A stretch of DNA of 64,000 nucleotides. It comes from Pseudoalteromonas xiamenensis. Lineage in GTDB: Bacteria > Pseudomonadota > Gammaproteobacteria > Enterobacterales > Alteromonadaceae. Shown here one piece after another: positions 44,644-53,617 of the stretch (its first letter is position 1; every line of letters begins with the position of its first letter). The stretch is taken from assembly GCF_042431545.1 (NCBI RefSeq), contig NZ_JBHLYX010000009.1. One strand, given 5' to 3'. Made by a program: the position numbers and the translations under genes. Under the pieces are notes generated by a model. It had not been told where the DNA came from and searched no databases. It saw only the letters and a list, made by a program, of their open reading frames with translations.

Positions 44644-46605
44644 ATGATCCCAGAAATAGGTTACTTCGCTTTAGTGCTCGCAATGGCGTTATCGCTATTG
44701 CTCTGCATTTTTCCTCTATGGGGCGCCTACAGCGGTAATTTGCGTTTAATGCGCGCCGCTCCGTCTCTCGCTCTAGGCCAATGCCTGTTCGTTATTTTCT
44801 CTTTCTGTATTCTTATCTATATCACCCTTACTGACGATTTTACCGTAAGTTACGTTGCACAAAATTCGAGTAGCACACTGCCTTGGTACTATAAAGTAAC
44901 GTCAACTTGGGGTGGGCATGAAGGTGCTATTTTGCTTTGGTTGGTAATGCAATCAACATGGACTGCGCTGGTTGCAATGATGTCTAAGTCATTACCTTGG
45001 GTATTGAGAGCTCGAGTACTCGGCGTGCTTGGTTTTCTTGGTGTTGGATTTATGCTCTATACGCTTTGGATGTCGAGTCCATTTGAGCGGTTGTTGCCAT
45101 ATTACCCAGTAGAAGGTCGTGATCTCAATCCGTTGTTGCAAGACCCTGGCATGATTATACATCCACCGCTTTTGTATATGGGGTACGTCGGTTTATCGGT
45201 CTCGTTCGCATTTGCTATTGCAGCATTGATGACGGGTAAATTAGATAATACGTGGGCTAAGTGGTCGCGTCCTTGGACTATGGCTGCTTGGGCATTTTTA
45301 TCTTTAGGTATCACCATTGGTAGTTGGTGGGCGTACTCCGAACTTGGTTGGGGTGGCTGGTGGTTTTGGGATCCTGTTGAGAATGCTTCCCTTATGCCGT
45401 GGTTAGTCGCAACCGCATTGCTGCATTCCCTGTCAGTGACTGAGAAACGCGGTGTGTTCAAATCGTGGACCGTTTTATTGGCCATTACGGCTTTTTCATT
45501 GTGTTTGTTAGGTACATTTATTGTTCGTTCGGGCATTATTGTGTCTGTTCATGCCTTTGCCACAGATCCGGATAGAGGACTTTATATCCTTGCTTTTCTC
45601 GCACTTGTTGTTGGTGGCAGCCTGACACTATACGCTTTGCGCGTGTCAGAAGTGAAAAGTGAAGGGCGCTATCAATTTGCTTCTCGTGAAGTCAGCTTGT
45701 GGTTAAACAATATCTTCCTTGTAGTCGCGATGCTCATCGTATTGCTTGGTACTTTGTTGCCCATGATCCACAAAGAGCTTGGTCTAGGCGCTATTTCGAT
45801 TGGTGTGCCGTTTTTCAACAAAATGTTCTCCATCTTAATTGTGCCGTTTGCCTTACTTTTGGGTATTGGTCCAATGCTGCGCTGGAAACAAAATAAGCTC
45901 AATACGTTGTTCCCGAAATGGACTATCAATGTTGTACTTGCGATCATTATCACGGCGGCGTGGCTGTTTGGTGGATATGATCATGTTGCTCCACTCACTT
46001 TCATGGGGACGGCATTGGCTGTTTGGATTTTCCTTGCAACAGCAACGGATTTACTTCAAAAAGTAGCATCGCAAGCAACCATCCCCGAAGGGATTAAACG
46101 CTTAGGGTTAAGTTACTGGGCTATGGTGCTTGGTCATATTGGCCTCGGCTTTGTCATTGCAGGGGTTACACTGACTTCAGCATATTCAGTTGAACGTTCT
46201 GTTAGCATGAAACCCGGTGAGATCGCGACATTAAACGAATATGAATATCGATTTGAAGGCGTTAACGTGATTTCCGGTCCTAATTACTCCGGTCATGCAG
46301 GTGAAGTGACCGTGCTAAAAGAGGGCAAAAAAGTCGTCTTACTGCATGCCGAGAAACGTCGCTATAACGTTGGTATGCAATTTATGACAGAAGCTGCTAT
46401 CGACGATGGCTTTTTCCGTGACCTTTATTTAGCGTTAGGTGAAGAGTTAAATAACGGAGCATGGGCGCTTCGTATCTATCATAAACCTTATGTCCGTTGG
46501 ATGTGGTTAGGTGGTTTGTTGATCTCGTTTGCTGGTTTTATCGTTCTTGCAGATAAGCGTTACCGTCGTAGCAGCCGTACTCGTTCATCGGAGGCAGTAG
46601 CATGA
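44644..46605 (+). CDS. ccmF: CcmF: cytochrome c heme lyase subunit
   Basis: Polytopic membrane protein of 653 residues. Heme-handling WWD motif GGWWFWDPVENASLMPW near residues 235-255, plus TWGGHEGAILLW near 96 and DPGMIIHPPLLYMGYVG near 165. CcmF attaches heme to apocytochrome c with CcmG and CcmH. It is followed by ccmG with a 4-base overlap (ATGA). Confidence 0.97.
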   Translation: MIPEIGYFALVLAMALSLLLCIFPLWGAYSGNLRLMRAAPSLALGQCLFVIFSFCILIYITLTDDFTVSYVAQNSSSTLPWYYKVTSTWGGHEGAILLWLVMQSTWTALVAMMSKSLPWVLRARVLGVLGFLGVGFMLYTLWMSSPFERLLPYYPVEGRDLNPLLQDPGMIIHPPLLYMGYVGLSVSFAFAIAALMTGKLDNTWAKWSRPWTMAAWAFLSLGITIGSWWAYSELGWGGWWFWDPVENASLMPWLVATALLHSLSVTEKRGVFKSWTVLLAITAFSLCLLGTFIVRSGIIVSVHAFATDPDRGLYILAFLALVVGGSLTLYALRVSEVKSEGRYQFASREVSLWLNNIFLVVAMLIVLLGTLLPMIHKELGLGAISIGVPFFNKMFSILIVPFALLLGIGPMLRWKQNKLNTLFPKWTINVVLAIIITAAWLFGGYDHVAPLTFMGTALAVWIFLATATDLLQKVASQATIPEGIKRLGLSYWAMVLGHIGLGFVIAGVTLTSAYSVERSVSMKPGEIATLNEYEYRFEGVNVISGPNYSGHAGEVTVLKEGKKVVLLHAEKRRYNVGMQFMTEAAIDDGFFRDLYLALGEELNNGAWALRIYHKPYVRWMWLGGLLISFAGFIVLADKRYRRSSRTRSSEAVA

Positions 46606-47174
46606 ATAAGAAAGTATTAGGACTTGTGCCATTAGCAATTTTCATCTTGCTCAGTGTCTTTCTGTATCAAGGGCTATTTGGAAATCCTCGCGAGATCCAG
46701 ACGGGTCGTTTAGGCCATAATATGCCTTCGTTTTCTTTACCTGACCTTATGGACGAGAAGAAAACATGGACAGACAAAGAACTTCAAGGCGAAGTGTACT
46801 TGCTTAATGTGTGGGGTACTTGGTGTCCGACATGTTTGGCTGAACTTGGCTATTTAACCGAGCTAAAAGATAAAGGTGTTAAGATTGTTGGTTTGTATTA
46901 TGACCAAGCTTATGATCCTGATTTCGGTGATAAATTCGATGTCGTTGCACTACGTGAAGAAGTGAATAACATGCTAAGTCGAGCAGGCAATCCGTACGCA
47001 TTTAACATTCTAGACTTAAACCGAAGCTTGGCGCTTGATTTGGGGGTGTCAGGTGCACCGGAAACCTTTCTAGTTAATAAAGAAGGCAAGATTTTGGTGC
47101 ATCATACCGGTGATATGAATACGCGCGTCTGGCGAGCGAAGTTTGCGCCAGCAATTCAGGAGTTAACCCCATGA
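46602..47174 (+). CDS. ccmG: CcmG/DsbE: periplasmic thiol-disulfide reductase
   Basis: Protein of 190 residues with one N-terminal membrane anchor and a thioredoxin fold whose active site is WGTWCPTCLAE, with the family cis-Pro region SGAPETFLV. Keeps apocytochrome c cysteines reduced for heme ligation. It overlaps ccmF and ccmH by 4 bases each. Confidence 0.96.
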   Translation: MNKKVLGLVPLAIFILLSVFLYQGLFGNPREIQTGRLGHNMPSFSLPDLMDEKKTWTDKELQGEVYLLNVWGTWCPTCLAELGYLTELKDKGVKIVGLYYDQAYDPDFGDKFDVVALREEVNNMLSRAGNPYAFNILDLNRSLALDLGVSGAPETFLVNKEGKILVHHTGDMNTRVWRAKFAPAIQELTP

Positions 47175-47635
47175 AAAAGTTAATCTTCTGTCTTGGATTA
47201 TTCGTTTCAGCCGCGAACACCTACGCGATAGAGGACAAATATCATTTTGACTCAGCTGAACGAGAGCAAACGTTTAAAGAACTTACGCATGAACTACGTT
47301 GTCCTAAATGCCAAAACCAAAATATTGCGGACTCTGATGCGGTAGTCGCGAAAGATTTGCGTGATAAAGTACTTACTCTTGTCCATGAAGGTAAATCGAA
47401 AGACGAAGTTATCGATTATATGATCGATCGCTATGGCTATTTCGTTCATTATCAACCGCCCGTTACGCCTCTGACTATATTACTTTGGGTATTGCCAGGG
47501 CTAATTGTTGCATTGGGCTTTGGCTTTATTGTGGTGCGTCAGCGTAAATCAGCTCAGGTACAACCATGGACTGATGCCGACGAGTCAAAGTTAGCGGAGT
47601 TAATTGCCAAATACGAACAAAGGGAGCAGCAATAA
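47171..47635 (+). CDS. ccmH: CcmH: apocytochrome c thiol reductase subunit
   Basis: Protein of 154 residues with a signal peptide ending near NTYA, the redox motif LRCPKCQNQNIADSDA, and one C-terminal membrane segment (about 95-118). Works with CcmG and CcmF in heme ligation. It overlaps ccmI by one base. The CcmH/CcmI split follows the Pseudomonas-type arrangement, not the fused E. coli CcmH. Confidence 0.96.
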   Translation: MKKLIFCLGLFVSAANTYAIEDKYHFDSAEREQTFKELTHELRCPKCQNQNIADSDAVVAKDLRDKVLTLVHEGKSKDEVIDYMIDRYGYFVHYQPPVTPLTILLWVLPGLIVALGFGFIVVRQRKSAQVQPWTDADESKLAELIAKYEQREQQ

Positions 47636-48876
47636 TGGAGCAAATGTGGGGAATGTTTGCGCTATTAAGCGTCTTAGCTGCACTCTTCGTTGTGACGCCG
47701 TTCCTGCGCCGTGAGCGTATAGTGCGTGTCGATCATGACGCAAATGCAGAACGTATTGCTATTTATAAACAGCGTCTTGCTGAATTGGATGAAGAATTGG
47801 CCAATTCGCGTATTGATACGCTCGTTCATTATGAGTCGGTACGTGAAATGAAACGTCGCTTGCTCAATGAACTAGCACCAGAGCAAGCACTGACTAATCG
47901 CGGCGATAACCGTATTTTTGCCTTAACGGGCCTCTTATTTGTTACGTTATTCAGTGTCATTTTCTACCAATGGAAAGGAAATGCTAAGCAAGTTCAAGAC
48001 TGGTATTCTGCCATCGAGAAATTGCCTGAGTATGGTGAGCGTGCAGTACTTCAGGATGGCGAGCCTCTCAGTGCGAATGAACTTCAAGCATTTGCGCTTG
48101 GACTTCGCACGAAATTAGCTGCGGAAGGGGACGATGCCGTCGCTTGGATGTTGCTTGGTCGTGTCGCGATGTCGATTAATGATTTTGAAATGGCAATGCA
48201 GTCGTTCGATAAAGCACTTGAAATGAACCCAAACAACCCCAATGTTTTGGTCAACTATAGCCAAGTGCTGCTGATTGAAGGCAGCGATTCAGGTATGAAT
48301 CGAGCCGCTCGAATGTTGTCAAAGGTATTGTCTCAAGACCCAAATAACATCGATGCAATTAGTCTTTTAGCTTTGATAGCGTATGAGCGGAAAGATTGGG
48401 CCGAAGCAAAGGCTGCGTTTGAAGTGTTACTCGCGAACATGGACAAAGCAGACCCTCGTTACTCAATGATTGCGGCGCGCATCGATGAGATTAATGGGCA
48501 TCTGTCGCCTTCGACGTCCATGGCCGTCGCGAAAACCATCACAGTGACAGTCGATATCGATCCGAAGCTTGCTGAGAACATTCCGAGTAATGGTGTTCTG
48601 TTTGTTTTCGCAAAAGCGGTCAGTGGTCCACCAATGCCGTTGGCAGTTGCTAAACTACGGGACTATCGTTTTCCGTTGACGGTAACATTGGATGACAGCT
48701 TAGCTATGATGCCTGAGTTACAATTATCGCAATTTGAAAAAGTGATTGTTACTGCCAGATTGTCGGTTGATGAAAGTGTTTCACCGAGCAAAGGCGAGTT
48801 AGAAGGCGTGTCGCAAACTCTAGAATTGAAAGAAGGCGAAAATAGCCAATCAATTACAATAAGTCGTGTTTATTAA
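47635..48876 (+). CDS. ccmI: CcmI: cytochrome c biogenesis TPR protein
   Basis: Protein of 413 residues with two N-terminal membrane segments (about 4-22 and 98-112), a cytoplasmic loop of CcmI type (ERIAIYKQRLAELDEELANSRID in pieces), TPR repeats (AWMLLGRVAMSINDFEMAMQSFDKALEMNPNN) and a C-terminal beta-rich domain. CcmI binds the C-terminus of apocytochromes c. Last ccm gene; mlaA follows within 14 bases. Confidence 0.93.
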   Translation: MEQMWGMFALLSVLAALFVVTPFLRRERIVRVDHDANAERIAIYKQRLAELDEELANSRIDTLVHYESVREMKRRLLNELAPEQALTNRGDNRIFALTGLLFVTLFSVIFYQWKGNAKQVQDWYSAIEKLPEYGERAVLQDGEPLSANELQAFALGLRTKLAAEGDDAVAWMLLGRVAMSINDFEMAMQSFDKALEMNPNNPNVLVNYSQVLLIEGSDSGMNRAARMLSKVLSQDPNNIDAISLLALIAYERKDWAEAKAAFEVLLANMDKADPRYSMIAARIDEINGHLSPSTSMAVAKTITVTVDIDPKLAENIPSNGVLFVFAKAVSGPPMPLAVAKLRDYRFPLTVTLDDSLAMMPELQLSQFEKVIVTARLSVDESVSPSKGELEGVSQTLELKEGENSQSITISRVY

Positions 48877-48889
48877 TAAAGGAAAACAG

Positions 48890-49624
48890 ATGATTAAAGC
48901 GCTGGCTTCAGCCTGTTTAGCCCTCATTATGGTAGGGTGTGCTTCAGTGCCTGCTGAAAAGCAGGACCCTCGGGATCCACTGCAGGCAATGAACAGACCT
49001 GTCTATGATTTTAACATGGATGTACTGGACAAGTATTTGCTTAGGCCAGTTGCGGTAGGTTATGCGACTTACACGCCACAACCTGTCCGTACGGGGCTTG
49101 TTAATTTTACCACTAACCTTACCACACCAACGGATGTGGTGAACTCGGCATTACAGGGTAAGCCTGCTAATACGGGGGTTAATGTTGCTCGTTTCTTGAT
49201 TAACTCGACGGTTGGTCTGTTTGGTATATTTGATGTCGCCAGTAGTTTTGGTCTAAAGCATGCGGATGAAGACTTTGGTCAGACATTAGGCGTGTGGGGC
49301 GCATCGGATGGCCCGTACATTATGTTGCCGGGAATGGGGCCGACAACGGCGCGTAATCTTACCGGAGATGTGATGGACAATGTTGTGTTGCCTGAATTGG
49401 CACTTACAACACCACAAAGCATTCTCTTGTTTGCATTGAAAGCGATTGAAGCCCGAGCAAATTTGATACCGCAAGAAAAGTTATTAAACGACTCGTTAGA
49501 TCCTTATTTGTTCTTGAAAGACATTTATTTCCAAAGACAATTGTATGAGTTGTACGATGGGAAGCCGCCGATTAAAGAAGAAAAGATCGAAGAATTCGAC
49601 GAAGACTTTCTTGAGAATCTATAA
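48890..49624 (+). CDS. mlaA: MlaA/VacJ: outer-membrane lipid asymmetry lipoprotein
   Basis: Lipoprotein of 244 residues from the ATG at 48890 with GGAAAA upstream. A lipobox LIMVGC places the lipidated Cys at residue 17. Family motif DPLQAMNRPVYDFNMDVLDKYLLRPVA (in pieces) and the GVWGASDGPYIMLPGMGPTT segment identify MlaA, which removes phospholipid from the outer leaflet and hands it to MlaC. The mlaBCDEF genes are not adjacent. The gene ends at a strong terminator. Confidence 0.95.
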   Translation: MIKALASACLALIMVGCASVPAEKQDPRDPLQAMNRPVYDFNMDVLDKYLLRPVAVGYATYTPQPVRTGLVNFTTNLTTPTDVVNSALQGKPANTGVNVARFLINSTVGLFGIFDVASSFGLKHADEDFGQTLGVWGASDGPYIMLPGMGPTTARNLTGDVMDNVVLPELALTTPQSILLFALKAIEARANLIPQEKLLNDSLDPYLFLKDIYFQRQLYELYDGKPPIKEEKIEEFDEDFLENL

Positions 49625-49625
49625 T

Positions 49626-49652
49626 AAAAAGGCCAGCTTAGCTGGCTTTTTT
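49626..49652. terminator. Bidirectional terminator between mlaA and GNAT gene
   Basis: GCCAGC (49632-49637) and GCTGGC (49641-49646) with a 3-base loop, preceded by five A's and followed by six T's. Serves both convergent genes. Confidence 0.92.
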
Positions 49653-49678
49653 GTCTTCGCTCATGTCAAGTATGAGTT

Positions 49679-50200
49679 TTATCGGAGTTCTTTATAGTAC
49701 ACGCTGGTGCTATGTAACATGCCTAGGGCGTCTGTTACAAAGCTTGGAATAGTACCGCTGAGCACGTATTCCCGAGTTCGATAAAACGATTCACTTTTAT
49801 CGCCTGTTTGCGTATCTAAATAGAGTAGTTGAATGCCGTGTTGTTGTGCCCACGCCTCTAATGCCTTCATCAGGTGAGTTGCAATGCCGCGGCGTTGAAA
49901 AGTAGGGTCGACTAGGAGTTTTTCTACTTCGCCTCTGTGACAACCGTTTTGCTTTTGACAGAGATTCAATTGTACCGTCCCAGTAACGTTATTTTGTTCA
50001 TCAAACGCAATAAAGAGTTGTTTGTCTTTATTTGCAAGCTGTTTGCTGGTCGCTTGCCAGTAATTAACGATTCGATCAGTCTGCGCAGGCCTATAGAAGC
50101 CAAGCGAAGCGCCTTGATTTACACAATCGGCAAGCAAAGCCGTAAGCCGTTCAATCAGCTTCGCGTCAAGAGTGGCAACCACCTCGATGATATACCTCAT
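49679..50200 (-). CDS. GNAT-family N-acetyltransferase
   Basis: Protein of 173 residues with the acetyl-CoA-binding motif VDPTFQRRGIATHLMKALEAWA (near 93-114) and typical NAT beta strands (TGTVQLNL, QLLYLDTQTGD, SFYRTREYV). Substrate unknown. The start overlaps the upstream small helix-turn-helix-like gene by 4 bases on the same strand, so it is co-translated with it, downstream of lnt. Confidence 0.88.
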   Translation of the reverse strand: MRYIIEVVATLDAKLIERLTALLADCVNQGASLGFYRPAQTDRIVNYWQATSKQLANKDKQLFIAFDEQNNVTGTVQLNLCQKQNGCHRGEVEKLLVDPTFQRRGIATHLMKALEAWAQQHGIQLLYLDTQTGDKSESFYRTREYVLSGTIPSFVTDALGMLHSTSVYYKELR

Positions 50201-50427
50201 AATTGCGCAAGTTCCATTTCGATTTGTGCAATGCTGTCCATCAACTTTTCTTTTGCTGCTTGGAGTTTCTGCTTTTTTGTATTCGGCTTAGTTTGTGCCG
50301 CACGCACGGCCTTGTAGACGGTACGTGTCGGTAGCTGGCATTTTGCGGCAGCTTCAGAAGGCAGCCAGTTCGCATGCAGTACAAGAGTCACCGCAGCCTG
50401 TAACAAAGAAAGTTTCTCTTCACTCAT
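50197..50427 (-). CDS. Small helix-turn-helix-like protein of unknown function
   Basis: Protein of 76 residues from the ATG at 50427 (GGAGA about 8 bases upstream). The middle, WLPSEAAAKCQLPTRTVYKAVRAAQ, reads like a helix-turn-helix (KCQLPTRTVYKAV as the recognition region), and the rest is a basic coiled coil (KKQKLQAAKEKLMDSIAQIEMEL). No family is recognised with confidence. It overlaps the GNAT gene by 4 bases, so it may regulate or be co-expressed with it. Confidence 0.6.
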   Translation of the reverse strand: MSEEKLSLLQAAVTLVLHANWLPSEAAAKCQLPTRTVYKAVRAAQTKPNTKKQKLQAAKEKLMDSIAQIEMELAQL

Positions 50428-50653
50428 GGCATTTCTCCTTCTCATCCATATCCCAACTTGACACTTCTAAATGCCATAATAAATAAAGGGTTTGATAGAG
50501 TGTATACATCGCCTTTTCCTTCTCGCTTGTTTTAGCCAACCGACTGGCCAAGTTGGTATAGCTATTGGAAGTTTTGTGCCAATATTTAAAATTCAATAAA
50601 ATCAATTGGATGTGAGTTTTTGCGATGTGTTTTGAAGGGAGATATTGCACCAA
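50420..50653 (-). CDS. Doubtful small ORF after lnt
   Basis: Frame of up to 77 residues from a TTG at 50653 (a GTG follows). No clear ribosome-binding site is visible. The 3' end overlaps the start of the helix-turn-helix-like gene. The middle, with YWHKTSNSYTNLASRLAKTSEKEKAMYTLYQTLYLL in pieces, is plausible protein but matches no family I recognise. It may be only spacer sequence. Confidence 0.25.
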   Translation of the reverse strand: MVQYLPSKHIAKTHIQLILLNFKYWHKTSNSYTNLASRLAKTSEKEKAMYTLYQTLYLLWHLEVSSWDMDEKEKCHE

Positions 50654-50696
50654 CAGAGAAGTTTCACACCAACCTAGTGCAACTATTCAAAGAGCG

Positions 50697-52274
50697 TTAT
50701 AAGAAGTTTCGTTCAAACTTTGATTTTGTACGGTACGTTAGGTGCGACACGCTGAAAAATACAATAATGATGATTGAAAACAGCCAGATAGGCGTATTCC
50801 CGTATTGGCTAAACAGCGAATTACCGCGGATTAATTTCACTTCCGTCACCAGAGAATCAGCCACGAATTGAGGCAACGCTGTTTGTTGGCCTGAAATAGG
50901 GTCGTAGACACCCGTGATTCCGTTATTCGTTACACGAACTAAGGGTCGTTGAAGTTCAAGCGCTCTCATTCTAGCGATTTGCATATGCTGATGAGGTCCG
51001 TGAGAATGGCCGAACCAGGCATCGTTACTCACCGTAAACAAAAGATCTGAATCTGCGCGGTAATTACCTCGCACCAGCTCCGCAAAGGCTATCTCGTAAC
51101 AAATGGCGGGCAGGACATTAAGTCCATTGGCTTGAAGGTTTGCTTGTTTTTCTTCCCCGCGGGTGAAGGATGACATGACCAAATTAAACAGAGGAGCGAT
51201 TGGGCGTAGCCAATCTTCGAAAGGAACAAACTCCCCAATCGGTAAGAGTTGATGCTTTTGATATCTGTTTTTGCTCAAATAAACATATTGTCCCTGTGTA
51301 TCTTCCGCGTTACGTTTTCCAAGTACAATGAGCGTATTAAATACATTGCGGGTATCAAATTGGTAATCTGGGATGCCAGTGATTACCGCTGTTTGATTAA
51401 ATGCGGCCGCGGCATCTACAGACTGCAAATAAGGAATGGCATTTTCTTCGATTTCTGGAATAGCGGCCTCAGGCCACACAACTAAATCGACTCCATTCCA
51501 CTTCAAACGGGTCATATCGCGGTAAAGTTTCATCGTAGGCCAGAAATGTTCTGGCTCCCATTTCAAACTTTGTTGGATATTACCTTGTACAAGGAGTGTT
51601 TTAATGGTTTTTTCGCCATAGTGGGTGGTGTTAAACGAAGGGATGAGAAGTGCACCACAGACAGTTAAGCTGACGAGAATTAAAGATGGCTTAAACGATT
51701 TAAGCGAAACCGTTAAATACAGCACTCCGCCAACAAGTGTACAAAGTACGGTAAGCCCAACTTCGCCAATGACAGGGGCAAACACATTTAATGGGCTGTC
51801 TGTTTGGGTATAACCAAAACTGAGCCAGGGGAAACCAGTGAGTAATTTACCGCGCAACCATTCAAAGGTGAACATCAATGCTGCGGTTAGCACAACGCGT
51901 TGTGATTCGTTTTGGGTAATTGATTTGGCGGTAGCGAACGCGAAGGCGGGAAAGAGTGCGAGATAACCGCTCAATGCAGCCATTAAGAGCAATGAAAAAA
52001 ACAACGGCATGCCACCAAATTCTGCAATGGAGACATGAACCCAGCTTATCCCAGCGGCAAACCAAGCAAAGCCAAAAAGCCAACCATAGCGAAAAGTCGA
52101 CTTAACTGAAGGCTGTTTTGTCGCATAAAAACCGGTGGCAATACAGAAAAAAGCTAATGGCCAAAGGCCAAATGGTGAGTACGCAAAAGTTAAAAGGCCG
52201 CCCCCAAACAGGGCGGCCCACAAGGTTTTATTTGCGCGAAGTGCGACAAGTTTAGTCTTGATTTTCGTCGCCAT
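50697..52274 (-). CDS. lnt: Lnt: apolipoprotein N-acyltransferase
   Basis: Protein of 525 residues with about six N-terminal membrane segments and a nitrilase-fold periplasmic domain. The Glu-Lys-Cys triad is visible as VVWPEAAIP (Glu), NRYQKHQLLPIGEFVPFE (Lys) and LPAICYE (Cys). Lnt adds the third acyl chain to lipoproteins. The leading residues overlap the corC stop by 23 bases. Confidence 0.96.
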   Translation of the reverse strand: MATKIKTKLVALRANKTLWAALFGGGLLTFAYSPFGLWPLAFFCIATGFYATKQPSVKSTFRYGWLFGFAWFAAGISWVHVSIAEFGGMPLFFSLLLMAALSGYLALFPAFAFATAKSITQNESQRVVLTAALMFTFEWLRGKLLTGFPWLSFGYTQTDSPLNVFAPVIGEVGLTVLCTLVGGVLYLTVSLKSFKPSLILVSLTVCGALLIPSFNTTHYGEKTIKTLLVQGNIQQSLKWEPEHFWPTMKLYRDMTRLKWNGVDLVVWPEAAIPEIEENAIPYLQSVDAAAAFNQTAVITGIPDYQFDTRNVFNTLIVLGKRNAEDTQGQYVYLSKNRYQKHQLLPIGEFVPFEDWLRPIAPLFNLVMSSFTRGEEKQANLQANGLNVLPAICYEIAFAELVRGNYRADSDLLFTVSNDAWFGHSHGPHQHMQIARMRALELQRPLVRVTNNGITGVYDPISGQQTALPQFVADSLVTEVKLIRGNSLFSQYGNTPIWLFSIIIIVFFSVSHLTYRTKSKFERNFL

Positions 52275-53130
52275 TTTGAGGCTTAGGTACGGTTACCTGA
52301 AGTTGAACGATACGACGGCTGTCGGCATTCGTTACTTTGATCTGCAAAGGTGCAATTTCTATCGTTTCACCACGACTTGGCATGTGGCCAAAAGCGTGCA
52401 ACACGATACCACCTACAGTGTCTGCTTCTTCCGTATTAAATGACGTCTTGAAGAACTCATTGAAGTCTTCAAGAGGCGTTAACGCTTGTACGATATAGGT
52501 GTATTTCGCGAGTTGACGAATTTGTTGTTGCTCTTCATCGTCATCATGCTCATCTTCAATTTCACCCACAATCAGCTCAAGAATATCTTCGATAGTCACC
52601 AAGCCCGACACACCACCGTATTCATCGATAACGATGGCCATGTGATAACGCTTTTGACGAAACTCGTTAAGCAGGGTATCTACACGCTTGCTTTCTGGCA
52701 CAACAAATGCTGGGCGAAGGTATTGGCGTAAAGACGGGAGGTGTGGCTCTTTGCTTAAAATGAGCGGCAGCAAATCTTTCGCGAGTAAAATACCCTCTAC
52801 GTGGTCTTTATCTTCACAAATAACAGGAAAACGTGAATGCGATGATTCCATCATTGCCCCTAATTGGGCTTCGATTGATACATCGACATCCAACGTCACC
52901 ATTTGTGAACGTGGGATCATGATATCGCGCACTCGCATTTCGGAGACTTCCAAAACGCCTTGCATCATGTCTTTGGTCTCAGGGTCGATAAGGCTTCTTT
53001 CCTGAGCGTCGGCAATGACTTCTACCAACTCTTCTTTGTTTTGGGGTTCCCCTTGTAACAACTGGGTGATCCGGCTCAGCCAGCTCTTACTTGAAGAACC
53101 CTGGCTACTTTGCGAGTTATCGTCGCTCAT
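52252..53130 (-). CDS. corC: CorC/YbeX: CBS-domain protein
   Basis: Protein of 292 residues with a paired CBS module (MIPRSQMVTLDVDVSIEAQLGAMMESSHSRFPV in pieces; IVIDEYGGVSGLVTIEDILELIVGEIEDEHD) and a CorC_HlyC transporter-associated C-terminal domain. The protein associates with magnesium and cobalt homeostasis and is often linked to ribosome metabolism through ybeY and ybeZ. It lies 19 bases after ybeY and overlaps lnt. Confidence 0.95.
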   Translation of the reverse strand: MSDDNSQSSQGSSSKSWLSRITQLLQGEPQNKEELVEVIADAQERSLIDPETKDMMQGVLEVSEMRVRDIMIPRSQMVTLDVDVSIEAQLGAMMESSHSRFPVICEDKDHVEGILLAKDLLPLILSKEPHLPSLRQYLRPAFVVPESKRVDTLLNEFRQKRYHMAIVIDEYGGVSGLVTIEDILELIVGEIEDEHDDDEEQQQIRQLAKYTYIVQALTPLEDFNEFFKTSFNTEEADTVGGIVLHAFGHMPSRGETIEIAPLQIKVTNADSRRIVQLQVTVPKPQNGDENQD

Positions 53131-53149
53131 TGCAGTTTAATACTCCGTT

Positions 53150-53617
53150 TTATTCAACATCATCACGATAAGGGTCTGAAATACCCAAATCGGCTAACAC
53201 TTCTTTCTCGATGGCTTCCATCTCGAGTGCATCTTGGTCATTTATATGGTCAAAGCCAAGTAAATGCAAGCAACCATGAACAACCATATGGGCAAAATGG
53301 TCATGAAAGGTCTTTTCTTGCTCAATCGACTCTTTTAAAACCACATCGGGACAAATAATTAAATCACCTAATAATGGCAATTCTATTTCTGGAGGCGCTT
53401 CAAATGGGAAAGATAACACATTTGTTGGTTTATCTTTGCCGCGATACTCGTGATTGAGTTGTTGCGACTCTTCACTGGTTGCGATGCGGATGGTCATTTC
53501 AGCCGTCTCGCAGTAATTGACTAGCGCTTTTTCTGCCCACAGTTGGAATTGCTCTGCGGTGGGTAAATTGTCGAATTCACCGGCAATTTGTAAATCTAAA
53601 TCAAGATTAATGTTCAC
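53150..53617 (-). CDS. ybeY: YbeY: endoribonuclease/rRNA maturation factor
   Basis: Protein of 155 residues with the zinc motif HGCLHLLGFDH (HxxxHxxxxxH) near residues 113-123. YbeY takes part in 16S rRNA 3' maturation and quality control. It overlaps the phoH-like gene by 4 bases and precedes corC. Confidence 0.97.
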   Translation of the reverse strand: MNINLDLDLQIAGEFDNLPTAEQFQLWAEKALVNYCETAEMTIRIATSEESQQLNHEYRGKDKPTNVLSFPFEAPPEIELPLLGDLIICPDVVLKESIEQEKTFHDHFAHMVVHGCLHLLGFDHINDQDALEMEAIEKEVLADLGISDPYRDDVE

